From NCBI RefSeq assembly GCF_006912135.1, contig NZ_VIRS01000002.1, forward strand, positions 310,001-374,000: DNA of 64,000 nt, given 5' to 3'. Position numbers and translations under genes: made by a program. Shown piece by piece: positions 25,819 to 37,001 of this stretch (its first letter is position 1; each line of letters begins with the position of its first letter). The notes under the pieces are model-generated. The model saw nothing but the letters and a program-made list of their open reading frames with translations, ran no database searches and was not told the DNA's origin. The DNA is from Cryptosporangium phraense. GTDB lineage: Bacteria > Actinomycetota > Actinomycetes > Mycobacteriales > Cryptosporangiaceae.

Positions 25819-27128
25819 GGGAACGATCCCTTCCAAGCGTCGGCGTGTGCGGCCAGTGCACGGTCGATCAACGCATCGGCGCTGCCCAGGTATCCGGCCG
25901 GGTCGAGAGCGGCGTCGACGCGGTCGGCGTCGACCCCGGCCCGGAGCAGCACGTCGCGGAGCGGCTGCCCACTGGCTACCGCATTCTTGACCAGATCATG
26001 CGCCGCACTCCGCCCGAGTGACCCGGCCAGCACCCCGCTGACGTGTTCGCTGAGCAGGACGCCGCCGGTGGCGTCCAGCGTCCGGCGCATCGCCGGGGCG
26101 TCGACCTGCAGGACGGGCAGGAAGCGGGCGGCCCGGCCGGCCGCGCCGCCGGCGACCGCGAACAGCTCGCGCAGCGGCTCCCACTCGGCGTGCCAGCCGC
26201 CGGTCGCCCGTTCGTGTTCCTGCTGGGCGGCCGCGGAGAAGAGCGTCGCGAGCAGGCCGGGCGTCCGGATCGAGGCCGAGCGGGTCAGGATCGCGTTGGC
26301 CGGGTTGCGCTTGTGCGGCATCGCCGACGACCCGCCGCCTCCGCCGCCCTCGGCCACCTCGCCGACCTCGGACTGCGCGAGCAGCGTGACGTCGAGCGCG
26401 ATCTTGCCCAGCGCGGCCGAGACCGCGGCCAGGGCCGAGCCGAGCTCGAGGATCCGCTGACGGTCGGTGTGCCAGGGCAGGGCGGGTTCTGCGAGCCCGA
26501 GTTCGCGCGCCAGCGCCGCGCCCACCGAAAGGCCCGCCGAGCCCAGCGCGGCCAGCGTGCCCGCCGCCCCGCCGAACTGCACGGCCAGCTCGGCCGCCCG
26601 CAGCCGGCCGGCCGCGGCGTCCAGCGCGGTCAGCCAGCCCGCGGCCTTCAGGCCGAACGTCGTCGGCAGGGCCTGCTGGCCCAGCGTGCGGCCGACCATC
26701 AGGGTCCGGCGGTGCTCCCGGGCCGCCGTCGCCAGCGTTCCGGTCGCGCTGTGCAGCGCCTCCACCAGGCGGACGCGGGCCCGCGCGGCGCACAGCATCA
26801 GCGCGGTGTCGAGGACGTCCTGGCTGGTGGCGCCGTGGTGCACCCAGGGCCTGGCGTCGTCCGGGAGCAGCTTCTCGATCGCCCGGACCAGCGGCACCAC
26901 CGGGTTCCCGGACGACTCCGCGGCCCGGCCCACCGCGGCGACGTCGAACTCGGCCGCGCAGGCCTCGGTGATCGCCGCCGCCGCCCCGGCCGGGATGACC
27001 CCGACCGACGCCTCGGCCTGGGCCAGCGCCGCCTCGACGTCGAGCATCGCCCGGACCACCGCACGGTCGTCGATCCGCGCCGAGACCGATTCGTCGGCGA
27101 AGAGCGGATCGAACAGGTCAGAGCGCAA
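25815..27128 (-). CDS. pcaB: 3-carboxy-cis,cis-muconate cycloisomerase
   Basis: The product has 437 residues. It belongs to the fumarase/aspartase superfamily, with signature SSAMPHKRNPANA (about 270-283) and GATSQDVLDTA. It converts beta-carboxymuconate to gamma-carboxymuconolactone. The start is a TTG that overlaps the end of pcaG by 11 bases; no ATG fits better. The C-terminal extension (about 350-437) is typical of bacterial PcaB. Length matches the family. Confidence 0.93.
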   Translation of the reverse strand: MRSDLFDPLFADESVSARIDDRAVVRAMLDVEAALAQAEASVGVIPAGAAAAITEACAAEFDVAAVGRAAESSGNPVVPLVRAIEKLLPDDARPWVHHGATSQDVLDTALMLCAARARVRLVEALHSATGTLATAAREHRRTLMVGRTLGQQALPTTFGLKAAGWLTALDAAAGRLRAAELAVQFGGAAGTLAALGSAGLSVGAALARELGLAEPALPWHTDRQRILELGSALAAVSAALGKIALDVTLLAQSEVGEVAEGGGGGGSSAMPHKRNPANAILTRSASIRTPGLLATLFSAAAQQEHERATGGWHAEWEPLRELFAVAGGAAGRAARFLPVLQVDAPAMRRTLDATGGVLLSEHVSGVLAGSLGRSAAHDLVKNAVASGQPLRDVLLRAGVDADRVDAALDPAGYLGSADALIDRALAAHADAWKGSFP

Positions 27129-27672
27129 AGAACGCGGTCTCCCCGTCGCCCTGGAGGCGGATGTCGAACCGGTACCCGTCGTCGGACGGCTGGGCCAGCA
27201 GCGTGGCCCGGGCCGCCGACGGCACCGACGCCAGCACGGCGTCCGACTCGTTCGACGGTTCGTCGGCGAAGTAGATCCGGGTCACCACGCGCTGGAGCAT
27301 CCCACGGGCGAACACCGAAACGTCGATATGAGGGGCTTGCAGATCGCCGTCGACGCCGGGCACCCGGCCGGGCTTGAACGTGTAGACGCCCCACTCGCCG
27401 TCGGCGTCCGTCGCCGAACGTCCGAATCCGCGGAAGCCGTCGATCGACGGCGCGGCCGCGCCCCGGGGGTCGTCCGGATGGTCGAAGCGACCGGACGGGT
27501 CGGCCTGCCAGGTCTCGATCAGACCGTCGGGGACGGCGTCGCCGTTGCCGTCGGTGAGCCGGCCGCGGATCCAGAACCCACCGGGCGTGCCGGCCGGAGC
27601 GACGAAAGCGCCGTCGGCCCAGGTCAGGCCGATCGCGAGGTACGGACCCACGGTCTGCGAAGGAGTCGTCAT
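27118..27672 (-). CDS. pcaG: Protocatechuate 3,4-dioxygenase, alpha subunit
   Basis: The product has 184 residues. It starts with TPSQTVGPYLAIGL, the usual alpha-subunit N-terminus, and has GFWIRGRLTDGNGDAVPDGLIETWQADPSGRF. The alpha chain lacks the iron ligands and supports the beta chain. The ATG overlaps the pcaH stop by ATGA. The complex opens the ring of protocatechuate between the hydroxyls to beta-carboxymuconate. Confidence 0.94.
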   Translation of the reverse strand: MTTPSQTVGPYLAIGLTWADGAFVAPAGTPGGFWIRGRLTDGNGDAVPDGLIETWQADPSGRFDHPDDPRGAAAPSIDGFRGFGRSATDADGEWGVYTFKPGRVPGVDGDLQAPHIDVSVFARGMLQRVVTRIYFADEPSNESDAVLASVPSAARATLLAQPSDDGYRFDIRLQGDGETAFFAL

Positions 27673-28373
27673 TCGTCGTCCACCTCCGACTCGAACGGGG
27701 TTGCTTCCCGTCCGCGCAGCACGATGTCGAACTCGAACGCCAGGGCCCAGTCCGGCTGCGTCGACTCCAGATCGAACCGGGAGATCATCCGCTGCCGGGC
27801 CTTCTCGTCGGGCACCGAGTTGAAGATCGGGTCGTACGGGAACAGCGGGTCGTCCGGGAAGTACATCTGCGTGACCAGGCGCTGGGTGAACGCCCGCCCG
27901 AACAGCGAGAAGTGGATGTGGGCCGGACGCCAGGCGTTGTAGTGGTTCTTCCACGGGTAGGCGCCGGGCTTGATCGTCGTGAAGCGGTACCTACCGTCGG
28001 AATCCGTGAGCGTGCGGCCCAGCCCGGTGAAGTTCGGGTCGAGCGGCGCCGGCCAGTTGTCGACCACGTGCTGGTAGCGCCCGGACGCGTTCGCCTGCCA
28101 GATCTCCAGCAGCGTCTGCGGCACCGGCCGGCCGTCGCTGTCGAGGACGCGCCCGTGGACGATGATCCGCTGGCCCAGCGGCTCGGCGTCGTGCTGGCGG
28201 GTGAGGTCGTGGTCGAGCCGGCCCAGCCGCCCCTCGCCGAGCAGCGGCCCGGTGATCTCGGTGAACGCGTGGGGCAGGGCGATCAGCGGCTGTTTCGGAT
28301 GGCGCAGCGCGGTGGATTTGTAGCCCTCGTAGTCCAGGGGCGGATGGACGTCGAAATCCTGCCGGTAGGTCAC
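27669..28373 (-). CDS. pcaH: Protocatechuate 3,4-dioxygenase, beta subunit
   Basis: The product has 234 residues from a GTG that overlaps the thiolase stop (GTGA). The beta chain holds the non-haem ferric iron. The Tyr and two His ligands are in KPGAYPWKNHYNAWRPAHIHFSL, and LLEIWQANASGRY is the family fingerprint. It starts VTYRQDFDVHPPLDYEGYKST, as in other PcaH. With pcaG it forms the (alpha-beta)n dioxygenase. Confidence 0.94.
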   Translation of the reverse strand: MTYRQDFDVHPPLDYEGYKSTALRHPKQPLIALPHAFTEITGPLLGEGRLGRLDHDLTRQHDAEPLGQRIIVHGRVLDSDGRPVPQTLLEIWQANASGRYQHVVDNWPAPLDPNFTGLGRTLTDSDGRYRFTTIKPGAYPWKNHYNAWRPAHIHFSLFGRAFTQRLVTQMYFPDDPLFPYDPIFNSVPDEKARQRMISRFDLESTQPDWALAFEFDIVLRGREATPFESEVDDE

Positions 28374-29554
28374 GCTGCCTCCAACACCACGGCCAGGCCC
28401 TGGCCGACACCGATACAGATCGCCGCGAGCCCCCAGCCGCCGCCGCGGCGGCGCAACTCGTGCGCGAGGCTGCCGAGGACGCGCACCCCGGACGCGCCGA
28501 GCGGGTGCCCGATCGCGATCGCGCCGCCGTTCACGTTGACGATCTCCGGGTCGAGCTCGGGCCAGTCGGCGAAGCAGGCCAGCGACTGGGCCGCGAACGC
28601 CTCGTTCAGCTCGACGACGCTCAGGTCGCCCCAGCCGATCCCGGCCCGGCGCAGCGCGCGCTCGGCCGCCTGCACCGGTCCGATCCCGAAGTACTGCGGC
28701 TCGACCGCCGCGACCCCGCGCCCGGCGATCCGGGCCAGCGGCGCCCGGCCGAGCCTCTCCGCCGCCTCGGCCGAGCCGATCAGCGTCGCGGCCGCTCCGT
28801 CGTTCAACGGCGACGCGTTCCCGGCGGTGATCGTCCCGTCCGGACGGAAGGCCGGCTTGAGCCGGGCCAGCTTCTCGATCGACGAGTCCGGCCGGATGCC
28901 CTCGTCCCGCTCGAGCTCGGCCACTCCGACGACCTCGTCGGCGAACACCCCGGCGTCCCAGGCCGCGGCGGCGCGCTGGTGGCTCCGCACCGCGAACGCG
29001 TCCTGGGCTTCGCGGGTGATGCCGTACTTCTCCGCGAGCTGCTCGGTGGCTTCGCCGAGCGACACGGTCCACGCGTCGTTCATCAGCGGGTTCACCATCC
29101 GCCAGCCGAGCGTCGTCGAGTGCAGCGTCTCGGGGGCGGTGGGGAACGGGCGGGACGGCTTGAGCAGCACCCACGGGGCCCGGCTCATCGACTCGACCCC
29201 GCCGGCGATCAGCAGGTCCGCGTCACCGGTCTCGACCGCCCGGCCGGCCTCGATCGCGGCCTCTAACCCGGAGCCGCAGAGCCGGTTGACGGTCGCGCCC
29301 GGCACCGAGGTCGGGAGCCCGGCCAGCAGCACGGCCATCCGGGCCACGTCCCGGTTGTCCTCGCCGGCGCCGTTGGCGTCGCCGAACAGCACGTCGTCGA
29401 TCGTCGCCGGGTCGAGGTCGGGCGATCTCCCGACCAGCGACCGGACGACGTGCGCGGCCAGGTCGTCGGGCCGGACGCCGGACAGCGCGCCGGCGTACCG
29501 GCCGAACGGGGTCCGAACGGCGTCGATCACGAATGCGTCCTGCAGCTCGGCCAT
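28370..29554 (-). CDS. pcaF: Beta-ketoadipyl-CoA thiolase
   Basis: The product has 394 residues. Thiolase family motifs are NRLCGSGLEA (acyl-enzyme Cys, about 93), GHPLGASG (His) and CIGVGQG (second Cys). In this operon its role is cleavage of beta-ketoadipyl-CoA to succinyl-CoA and acetyl-CoA. It is the first gene of the pcaFHGBDC unit. I chose ATG 29554; a GTG two codons upstream is also possible. It shares a 98-base divergent region with pobA. The CoA-transferase genes pcaIJ, needed just before this step, are not in the window. Confidence 0.9.
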   Translation of the reverse strand: MAELQDAFVIDAVRTPFGRYAGALSGVRPDDLAAHVVRSLVGRSPDLDPATIDDVLFGDANGAGEDNRDVARMAVLLAGLPTSVPGATVNRLCGSGLEAAIEAGRAVETGDADLLIAGGVESMSRAPWVLLKPSRPFPTAPETLHSTTLGWRMVNPLMNDAWTVSLGEATEQLAEKYGITREAQDAFAVRSHQRAAAAWDAGVFADEVVGVAELERDEGIRPDSSIEKLARLKPAFRPDGTITAGNASPLNDGAAATLIGSAEAAERLGRAPLARIAGRGVAAVEPQYFGIGPVQAAERALRRAGIGWGDLSVVELNEAFAAQSLACFADWPELDPEIVNVNGGAIAIGHPLGASGVRVLGSLAHELRRRGGGWGLAAICIGVGQGLAVVLEAA

Positions 29555-29595
29555 GGACACACGCTAGGGCGCCGCCGGGAGGCCGCGGGCTCCGG

Positions 29596-29612
29596 CTTCC
29601 GGCCAGCGGAAG
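29596..29612. promoter_or_regulatory. Inverted repeat in the pobA/pcaF divergent region
   Basis: CTTCCG and CGGAAG are separated by five bases, lying between the two divergent starts. It is a candidate operator for the IclR-type regulator, by position only. Confidence 0.4.
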
Positions 29613-29652
29613 GCGCCGTCATCGGCCCGCAATCGTTCGGCAATCTGGACCG

Positions 29653-30837
29653 ATGCGCACCCGCACCCAGGTAGGCATCATCGGCGCCGGGCCGGCCGGG
29701 CTCCTGCTCCAGCACATGCTCGCCCGCCACGGCGTCGACTCCGTGCTCGTCGAGAACCGGAGCCGGGAGTACTGCGAGAAACGTCAGCGGGCCGGCGTCC
29801 TCGAACACGGGACCGTCGAACTGCTGAAGGAGATCGGCCTCGGCGACCGCATGATGCGGGAGGGCCTGCTCCACAGCGGGATCTACCTGCAGTTCGCCGG
29901 GGAGCGGCACCACCTCGACTTCCCGTCGCTGACCGGCGGCCGGACGCTGACCGTCTATGCGCAGACCGAGGTGGTCAAGGACGCGATTGCGGCCGGCCAT
30001 CCGATCTTCTTCGAGGTCAGCGACACCGCCGTGCGGGACATCGACACCGAGCGCCCGGTGCTGTCGTTCACCGACGCCGACGGGGTCGCGCACGAGGTCG
30101 AGTGCGACGCGATCGCCGGGTGCGACGGCTTCCACGGGGTGTCCCGTCCGTCGATGCCCTCGCTGCGGGTGTCCGAGCGGACGTATCCGTTCGGCTGGCT
30201 CGGCATCCTCGCGACCGTCCCGCCGTCGACCGACGAGCTGATCTACGCGCACTCGCCGCATGGCTTCGCCATGCACAGCATGCGGTCGCCCGAGGTCAGC
30301 CGTCTCTACATCCAGGTCGATCCGGACGAGAAGATCGACGACTGGTCCGACGCGCGCATCTGGGAGCAGCTCCAGATCCGGCTGGGTCATCCCGGCTGGA
30401 CGCTGAACGAGGGCCCGATCACCGAGAAGGGCATCACGCCGATGCGCAGCTTCGTGGCGGAGCCGATGCGGTCGGGGCGGTTGTTCCTGGCCGGCGACGC
30501 GGCCCACATCGTGCCGCCGACCGGAGCGAAGGGGCTCAACCTGGCCGTGGCCGACGTCAAGGTGCTGGCCGACGCGCTGGTGCGGCTACTGGTCGAGGGG
30601 AAGTCCGACCTGGCCGACGCGTACTCGGAGACGTGCCTGACCCGGGTGTGGCGCAGCACGTGGTTCTCCTGGTACATGACCTCGATGCTGCACCGGTTCC
30701 CGGTCAGCTCGTTCAGCGATCCGGCCGAGGCCGACTTCCAGGAGCACCTGCAGATCGCCCAGCTCCGCCAGGTGACCTCGTCCGAGGCCGCCGCGCGGAA
30801 CCTGGCCGAGAACTACGCCGGCTGGCCGTTGCCCTAG
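29653..30837 (+). CDS. pobA: 4-hydroxybenzoate 3-monooxygenase
   Basis: The product has 394 residues, the usual PobA length. It hydroxylates 4-hydroxybenzoate to protocatechuate with FAD and NAD(P)H. FAD motifs are GIIGAGPAGLLLQ (about 8-20) and GDAAHIVPPTGAKGLNLAVAD (about 281-300). NRSREYCEKRQRAGVLEHG and GCDGFHGVSR are PobA fingerprints. It is divergent from pcaF, so the substrate and the pathway genes share a control region. Confidence 0.95.
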   Translation: MRTRTQVGIIGAGPAGLLLQHMLARHGVDSVLVENRSREYCEKRQRAGVLEHGTVELLKEIGLGDRMMREGLLHSGIYLQFAGERHHLDFPSLTGGRTLTVYAQTEVVKDAIAAGHPIFFEVSDTAVRDIDTERPVLSFTDADGVAHEVECDAIAGCDGFHGVSRPSMPSLRVSERTYPFGWLGILATVPPSTDELIYAHSPHGFAMHSMRSPEVSRLYIQVDPDEKIDDWSDARIWEQLQIRLGHPGWTLNEGPITEKGITPMRSFVAEPMRSGRLFLAGDAAHIVPPTGAKGLNLAVADVKVLADALVRLLVEGKSDLADAYSETCLTRVWRSTWFSWYMTSMLHRFPVSSFSDPAEADFQEHLQIAQLRQVTSSEAAARNLAENYAGWPLP

Positions 30838-30846
30838 GCCGCTTCT

Positions 30847-31101
30847 CTACGCTGCGGAGACCCGGGGCTTCTCGTCGGGCTGCGCTCCTCGGGGGGCCGG
30901 GTGCTCCACCAGCGCGAGTACCCGGGACGACATGAACCGGGCCGTGCGCACCGGGGTGCCCCCGCGCGTCACCTCGGTGACCTCGACGATGCCCCGGCCG
31001 TGGGTCACGTCGACGCGGCGGCCGGCTCGCGTCGCGACGACTTCGTAGGTGCGGGTGGTGTCGCCGGCGTCGACGACGATCTCTACTCGGTCACCCCTCA
31101 T
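30847..31101 (-). CDS. Small hypothetical protein
   Basis: The product has 84 residues and is beta-rich (VEIVVDAGDTTRTYEVVATRAGRRVDVTHGRGIVEVTEV), with a proline/charged tail. No membrane helix or known motif is seen. Third-position G/C bias supports coding. It is convergent with pobA (9 bases between) and 29 bases downstream of the PAP2 gene stop. The AGG before the ATG is a weak ribosome site. Function is unknown. Confidence 0.6.
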   Translation of the reverse strand: MRGDRVEIVVDAGDTTRTYEVVATRAGRRVDVTHGRGIVEVTEVTRGGTPVRTARFMSSRVLALVEHPAPRGAQPDEKPRVSAA

Positions 31102-31130
31102 GGGCAGTACCTCGCGTCCGAACGGATGTA

Positions 31131-31766
31131 CTACCTAGTGTTGCACGCGAACGACGCGAAGAGTGGCGTCATGAGTGCACGCAGTGCGGTCCCGAGCGCG
31201 AGGCCGGCGGCCGCGTCGGTGGCCCAGTGGAAGCCGAGGCCGACCATGCTGACGACGCAGATCGTCGCCGCGCCGACCCCGAGCAGCGTCGTCCGGCGGA
31301 ACCAGCGCTGATCGCCGGTCAACGCGACCAGCAGGACGCCGAGCGTCGCCGAGAACACGAGGATGTTCGCGGCGTGACCGGACGGGAAGCTCAGGCCGCC
31401 CGCGTGCAGGTGAGGGTTCCCGTTGGCCGGCGGCGGCCGGTCGGCCCAGAGCTTGACCGCCCCGATGACGACGAGGTGGACGAGCCAGACGCCGAGCAGG
31501 CCCCCGATCGGCCTGGCGCTCCGGCGGCGGCCGGCCAGGATCACCGCGACCACGGCCGAGGCCAGCGGGAACACCCAGTTCTGACCGAGCGAGAAACCCA
31601 CCCGGGCCGGCCAGTACAGCACCGACGAGCGGTCACCGCTCAGGCCGGCGTCGGCGATCGACTGGTCCAGACCCGTCAGCACGTCGGTCGCGACGCCGAT
31701 CGTGAGGGCGACGAAGGCTGCCAATCCGACAGCCGCCGATTTCCGGGCGGCCGAGGTCGGAGACAT
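31131..31766 (-). CDS. PAP2 superfamily membrane phosphatase
   Basis: The product has 211 residues and about six membrane helices. The three phosphatase motifs are present: KLWADRPPP (K-x6-RP form), LSFPSGHAAN and GLGFHWATDAAAG. It likely removes phosphate from a lipid phosphate such as undecaprenyl pyrophosphate or phosphatidate on the outer face of the membrane. Substrate is not determined. It is divergent from a small membrane protein gene. Confidence 0.88.
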   Translation of the reverse strand: MSPTSAARKSAAVGLAAFVALTIGVATDVLTGLDQSIADAGLSGDRSSVLYWPARVGFSLGQNWVFPLASAVVAVILAGRRRSARPIGGLLGVWLVHLVVIGAVKLWADRPPPANGNPHLHAGGLSFPSGHAANILVFSATLGVLLVALTGDQRWFRRTTLLGVGAATICVVSMVGLGFHWATDAAAGLALGTALRALMTPLFASFACNTR

Positions 31767-31873
31767 GCCCAGAAGGCTAACTTTTCGCGAATCCTGGCCG
31801 GGATTGGGCGAGGGCGCGTCGACGTGCGTTCTTTCCAGTGGGGACGGACCGGGTGCACCGGAAGGACCGGATC

Positions 31874-32281
31874 ATGATTCTGGCGCTTCTCCTGGACTTT
31901 GCGAACATCGCCGGCGGGCTGCTGCTGGCCTCGGTGCTGCTCGAGCGGCTACCGCGGGTCGGCTCGGACCTCGGGCTGGCCTCGCGCGCGGCCGCGCCGT
32001 ACGGCTGGATCGTCGGGTTGGTCGCACTGGTGTGTGGTGGCTACTACCTGCTTCTCCATGTGACCGAGGGGCCGCACGTCTTTCACTTCGAGATCGTCGG
32101 TATCGCGGTCGGGGTGGCGCTGCTGTGGAACAGGTTGCGGCCGCGGCCGGCTCCGTCGAAGGGGGGAAACGGAGCGGTGCAGACGGTTGCGGCTCCGGCC
32201 GGGCTGGCTTTGCTGCTGGCCGTGTTCGGGATCATCGCGGTCATCGTCGGGTTCCAGGGGCTCTTGACGCCCGACTACTAA
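31874..32281 (+). CDS. Small membrane protein, function unknown
   Basis: The product has 135 residues from the ATG at 31874. There are about four hydrophobic helices (residues 1-22, 43-62, 72-86 and 110-130). A His/Glu-containing loop (LLHVTEGPHVFHFE) lies between helices 2 and 3 and could bind a metal; that is speculation. It is followed by the aldehyde dehydrogenase gene after 46 bases. Confidence 0.65.
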   Translation: MILALLLDFANIAGGLLLASVLLERLPRVGSDLGLASRAAAPYGWIVGLVALVCGGYYLLLHVTEGPHVFHFEIVGIAVGVALLWNRLRPRPAPSKGGNGAVQTVAAPAGLALLLAVFGIIAVIVGFQGLLTPDY

Positions 32282-32327
32282 CCGGAAAGCCTTGCGGTAG
32301 TGATTTCACTATCGGAAGGGACCTTCG

Positions 32328-33812
32328 ATGACGACGGTCGAGAGTGACAGCGGCGTTCTCGCCGGCGACCCGCGGATGCTCATCGACGGAGAGCTCCAGC
32401 TCACCGCCGGTGGGGCCACATTCGACGTGATCAACCCGGCGACCGAAGAGGTCGCCGGCGTGGCCACCGACGGCACGACCGACGACATGGCCCGGGCCGT
32501 CGACGCCGCTCGCCGGGCCTTCGACACCACCGAGTGGTCCCGGGACGTCGAGTTCCGGTACCGGTGTCTGACCCAGCTGCACTCCGCGTTGCAGCGCGAT
32601 CAGGAACGGCTGCGCCGGATCGTCGTCACCGAGGTGGGGTGCCCGGTCGGTGTCACCTGGTCGCACGTCGAGAGCCCGATCGAGGAGGTCGAGCACTGGG
32701 CCGAGTTCGGGCGCTCGTTCCAGTACCTGGAGGACACCGGCCTGCATCAGACGATGGGGACGTCGTCGCGGCGGCTGATCCACTACGACCCGGTGGGCGT
32801 GGTCGGCGCGATCACGCCCTGGAACGTGCCGTTCTACCTGAACGTCGCCGAGACGATGCCGGCCCTGATGGCGGGCAACACCGTCGTCCTGAAGCCGGCC
32901 CAGCTGACGCCGTGGGCGGGCAGCGAGCTCGGCCGGATCGTCGCCGAGGAGACCGACATCCCGGCCGGGGTGTTCAACGTCGTGCTCTCGAACGCGAACG
33001 AGGTCGGGGCCGCGCTCTCGGCCGACCCGCGCGTCGACATGATCACGTTCACCGGCTCGACGGCCACCGGGCGGGCGATCCTGGCCGCCGGGGCGTCGAC
33101 CGTGAAGCGGACGCTGCTGGAGCTCGGCGGCAAGTCCGCGCACGTCGTCCTGGACGATGCGGACCTCACGAAGGCGCTGCCGATGGCCGCGACGATGGCC
33201 TGCATCATGTCCGGGCAGTCGTGCGTGCTGCCGAGCCGGATCCTCCTACCGCGCTCGCGCTACGACGAGGGGCTGGCGATCCTGCAGGCCACGATGGAGG
33301 CGTTCCCGATCGGGGATCCGTGGGACCCGGCGGTTCTGCAGGGGCCGCAGATCAGCGCCGGGCAGCGGGAGAAGGTGCTCGGGCTGATCGCCGACGGGGT
33401 CGCGTCGGGGGCGCGGGTGCTGACCGGTGGTGGGGTGCCGCCGCAGTTCGAGCGCGGGTACTACGTGCAGCCGACGCTGCTCGCCGACGTCGATCCCGAT
33501 TCGCGGGTGGCGCAGGAGGAGATCTTCGGCCCGGTGCTGTCGGTGATCCCGTACGAGACCGAGGACGAGGCCGTGGCGATCGCCAACAACTCGATCTACG
33601 GGTTGTCGGGCGAGGTGAGCAGCGCCGACGAGGAGCGGGCCCTGGCCGTGGCGATGCGGCTGCGTACCGGGAGCGCGACGATCAACGGGGGCATGTATTT
33701 CGGGCTGACGAGCCCGTTCGGAGGCACCAAGCAGAGCGGCCTGGGCCGCCGGAACGGTGCCCACGGATTCCAGGAGTACCTGGAAATCAAAACCCTCGGC
33801 CTACCGGCCTGA
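32328..33812 (+). CDS. NAD(P)-dependent aldehyde dehydrogenase
   Basis: The product has 494 residues. The catalytic Glu265 lies in LELGGKSAH and the nucleophile Cys299 in GQSCVLPSR. The nucleotide loop FTGSTATGRAI and NPFGG-like SPFGGTKQSGLGRRNG are also seen. It oxidises an aldehyde to an acid in the cytoplasm; the substrate cannot be told from sequence. Length is normal for the family. An AAGGGA site precedes the ATG. The next gene is a broken methyltransferase. Confidence 0.92.
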   Translation: MTTVESDSGVLAGDPRMLIDGELQLTAGGATFDVINPATEEVAGVATDGTTDDMARAVDAARRAFDTTEWSRDVEFRYRCLTQLHSALQRDQERLRRIVVTEVGCPVGVTWSHVESPIEEVEHWAEFGRSFQYLEDTGLHQTMGTSSRRLIHYDPVGVVGAITPWNVPFYLNVAETMPALMAGNTVVLKPAQLTPWAGSELGRIVAEETDIPAGVFNVVLSNANEVGAALSADPRVDMITFTGSTATGRAILAAGASTVKRTLLELGGKSAHVVLDDADLTKALPMAATMACIMSGQSCVLPSRILLPRSRYDEGLAILQATMEAFPIGDPWDPAVLQGPQISAGQREKVLGLIADGVASGARVLTGGGVPPQFERGYYVQPTLLADVDPDSRVAQEEIFGPVLSVIPYETEDEAVAIANNSIYGLSGEVSSADEERALAVAMRLRTGSATINGGMYFGLTSPFGGTKQSGLGRRNGAHGFQEYLEIKTLGLPA

Positions 33813-33831
33813 ACGGTGCCACTGTGTGGGC

Positions 33832-34445
33832 ATGGCGTCCACTGAGGATTTGCGGGCTGACGTGCCGTCGTGCGCTACCTGGCCGAAGAGGCGGGCATCC
33901 GGCAGTTCCTCGACGTCGGCACCGGCCTGCCGGTCATGCAGAACACCCACGAGGTCGCGCCCGACGCACGCGTCGTCTACGTCGACGTGGATCCGCTGGT
34001 CGCGGCCCACGCGCGCGATCAACTGAACGGCGCCGCCACCTACATCCACGCCGACTACCACGACCCCGACACGATCCTCACCGAAGCCGCCAAGACGCTC
34101 GACTTCGACCAACCGGTGGCCGTGATGTTCATGGGCGTCCTGGGCTACGAACCCGACCTCGCCGAGCTGAACCGCATCGTCAGCCGCATGCTCGCGCCGC
34201 TGGCCCCGGGCAGCCACCTGGTGCTCTGGGACGGGACGAACACCACGCCCGAGGTCGTGGAAGGCGCCGCGCGACTCGCTCAGAGCGGTGGCGTCCCCTA
34301 CATCCTCCGCAGCCCGGCCGACCTGGCCACCGCGTTCGACGGTCTGACGCTCGTCGAGCCCGGCCTGGTCCAGATCACCGCCTGGCGCCCGGACGGCGAC
34401 GCCCCGTCGATCGAGGCCTACGGGGCCGTCGCCCGCAAATCTTGA
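33832..34445 (+). pseudogene. DUF574-type SAM methyltransferase with internal deletion and frameshift
   Basis: An ATG at 33832 opens MASTEDLRADVPS, the usual N-terminus of actinobacterial DUF574 (S-adenosyl methyltransferase-like) proteins. After that the homology jumps, in another frame, to VRYLAEEAGIRQFLDVGTGLPV at 33870, which is normally about 70-80 residues further on. The rest (VYVDVDPLVAAHAR, MFMGVLGYEPD, GSHLVLWDGTN) is intact to the stop. About 190 residues remain against a family size near 270. The missing part includes the conserved DYLLGG-type segment. If translation starts at GTG 33870 a shortened protein could be made, but it should be inactive. Confidence 0.75.
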
Positions 34446-34533
34446 AGAACTTTCCGGCACCGTGTCGATCTCGAGCCCAGGTCGTTCGACGCTCTGGTGA
34501 AGCAGGGTCCGAACGACACCGAGAGGCACCACG

Positions 34534-34953
34534 ATGCGTTTCGTCGCTTTCAGCAAGGTGAAGGACGAGTCCCAGGTCAGCGCGCCCCCGACCACCGAGG
34601 CGATGGTGGAGATGGGTCAGTACATGGAGCAGGTCGTCAAGGCGGGCGTCCTGGTCGCGGCCGACGGCCTGCAGCCGACCGCCAAGGGTGCGGTCATCCG
34701 GTTCGACGGCAGCGACCGCACGGTGATCGACGGCCCGTTCACCGAGACCAAGGAAGTGATCGCCAGTTTCTCGATCCTCGACGTGGCCTCCAAGGAAGAG
34801 GCCATCGAATGGATCAAGCGCAGCCCGAACCTGCCCGGCGGGGTCGGCGAGGTCGAGCTCCGGCAGCTCTTCGAGCCGGAGGACTTCGCCGACGTGGCGA
34901 CCGACGAGGTGGCCGCTTTCGACGACAACGTCGGGGTGCTTCGTCGCGATTAA
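34534..34953 (+). CDS. YCII-related (DGPF) protein
   Basis: The product has 139 residues with the YCII ferredoxin-like fold. [32 protein letters not shown] and the signature [19 protein letters not shown] are visible. These small proteins are often encoded beside ECF sigma factors, but none is here. The biochemical role is unknown. An AGGCACC lies before the ATG; the start fits the family N-terminus. Confidence 0.88.
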   Translation: MRFVAFSKVKDESQVSAPPTTEAMVEMGQYMEQVVKAGVLVAADGLQPTAKGAVIRFDGSDRTVIDGPFTETKEVIASFSILDVASKEEAIEWIKRSPNLPGGVGEVELRQLFEPEDFADVATDEVAAFDDNVGVLRRD

Positions 34954-34982
34954 CTGAACCGCTGCGTGGAATCATCGGGCAG

Positions 34983-36950
<1,968 letters not shown>

Positions 36951-37001
36951 GGCCTCGCTACGATCGGCGGGACTTCCTCGGAGACAGGAGACTGGTCCTT
37001 C

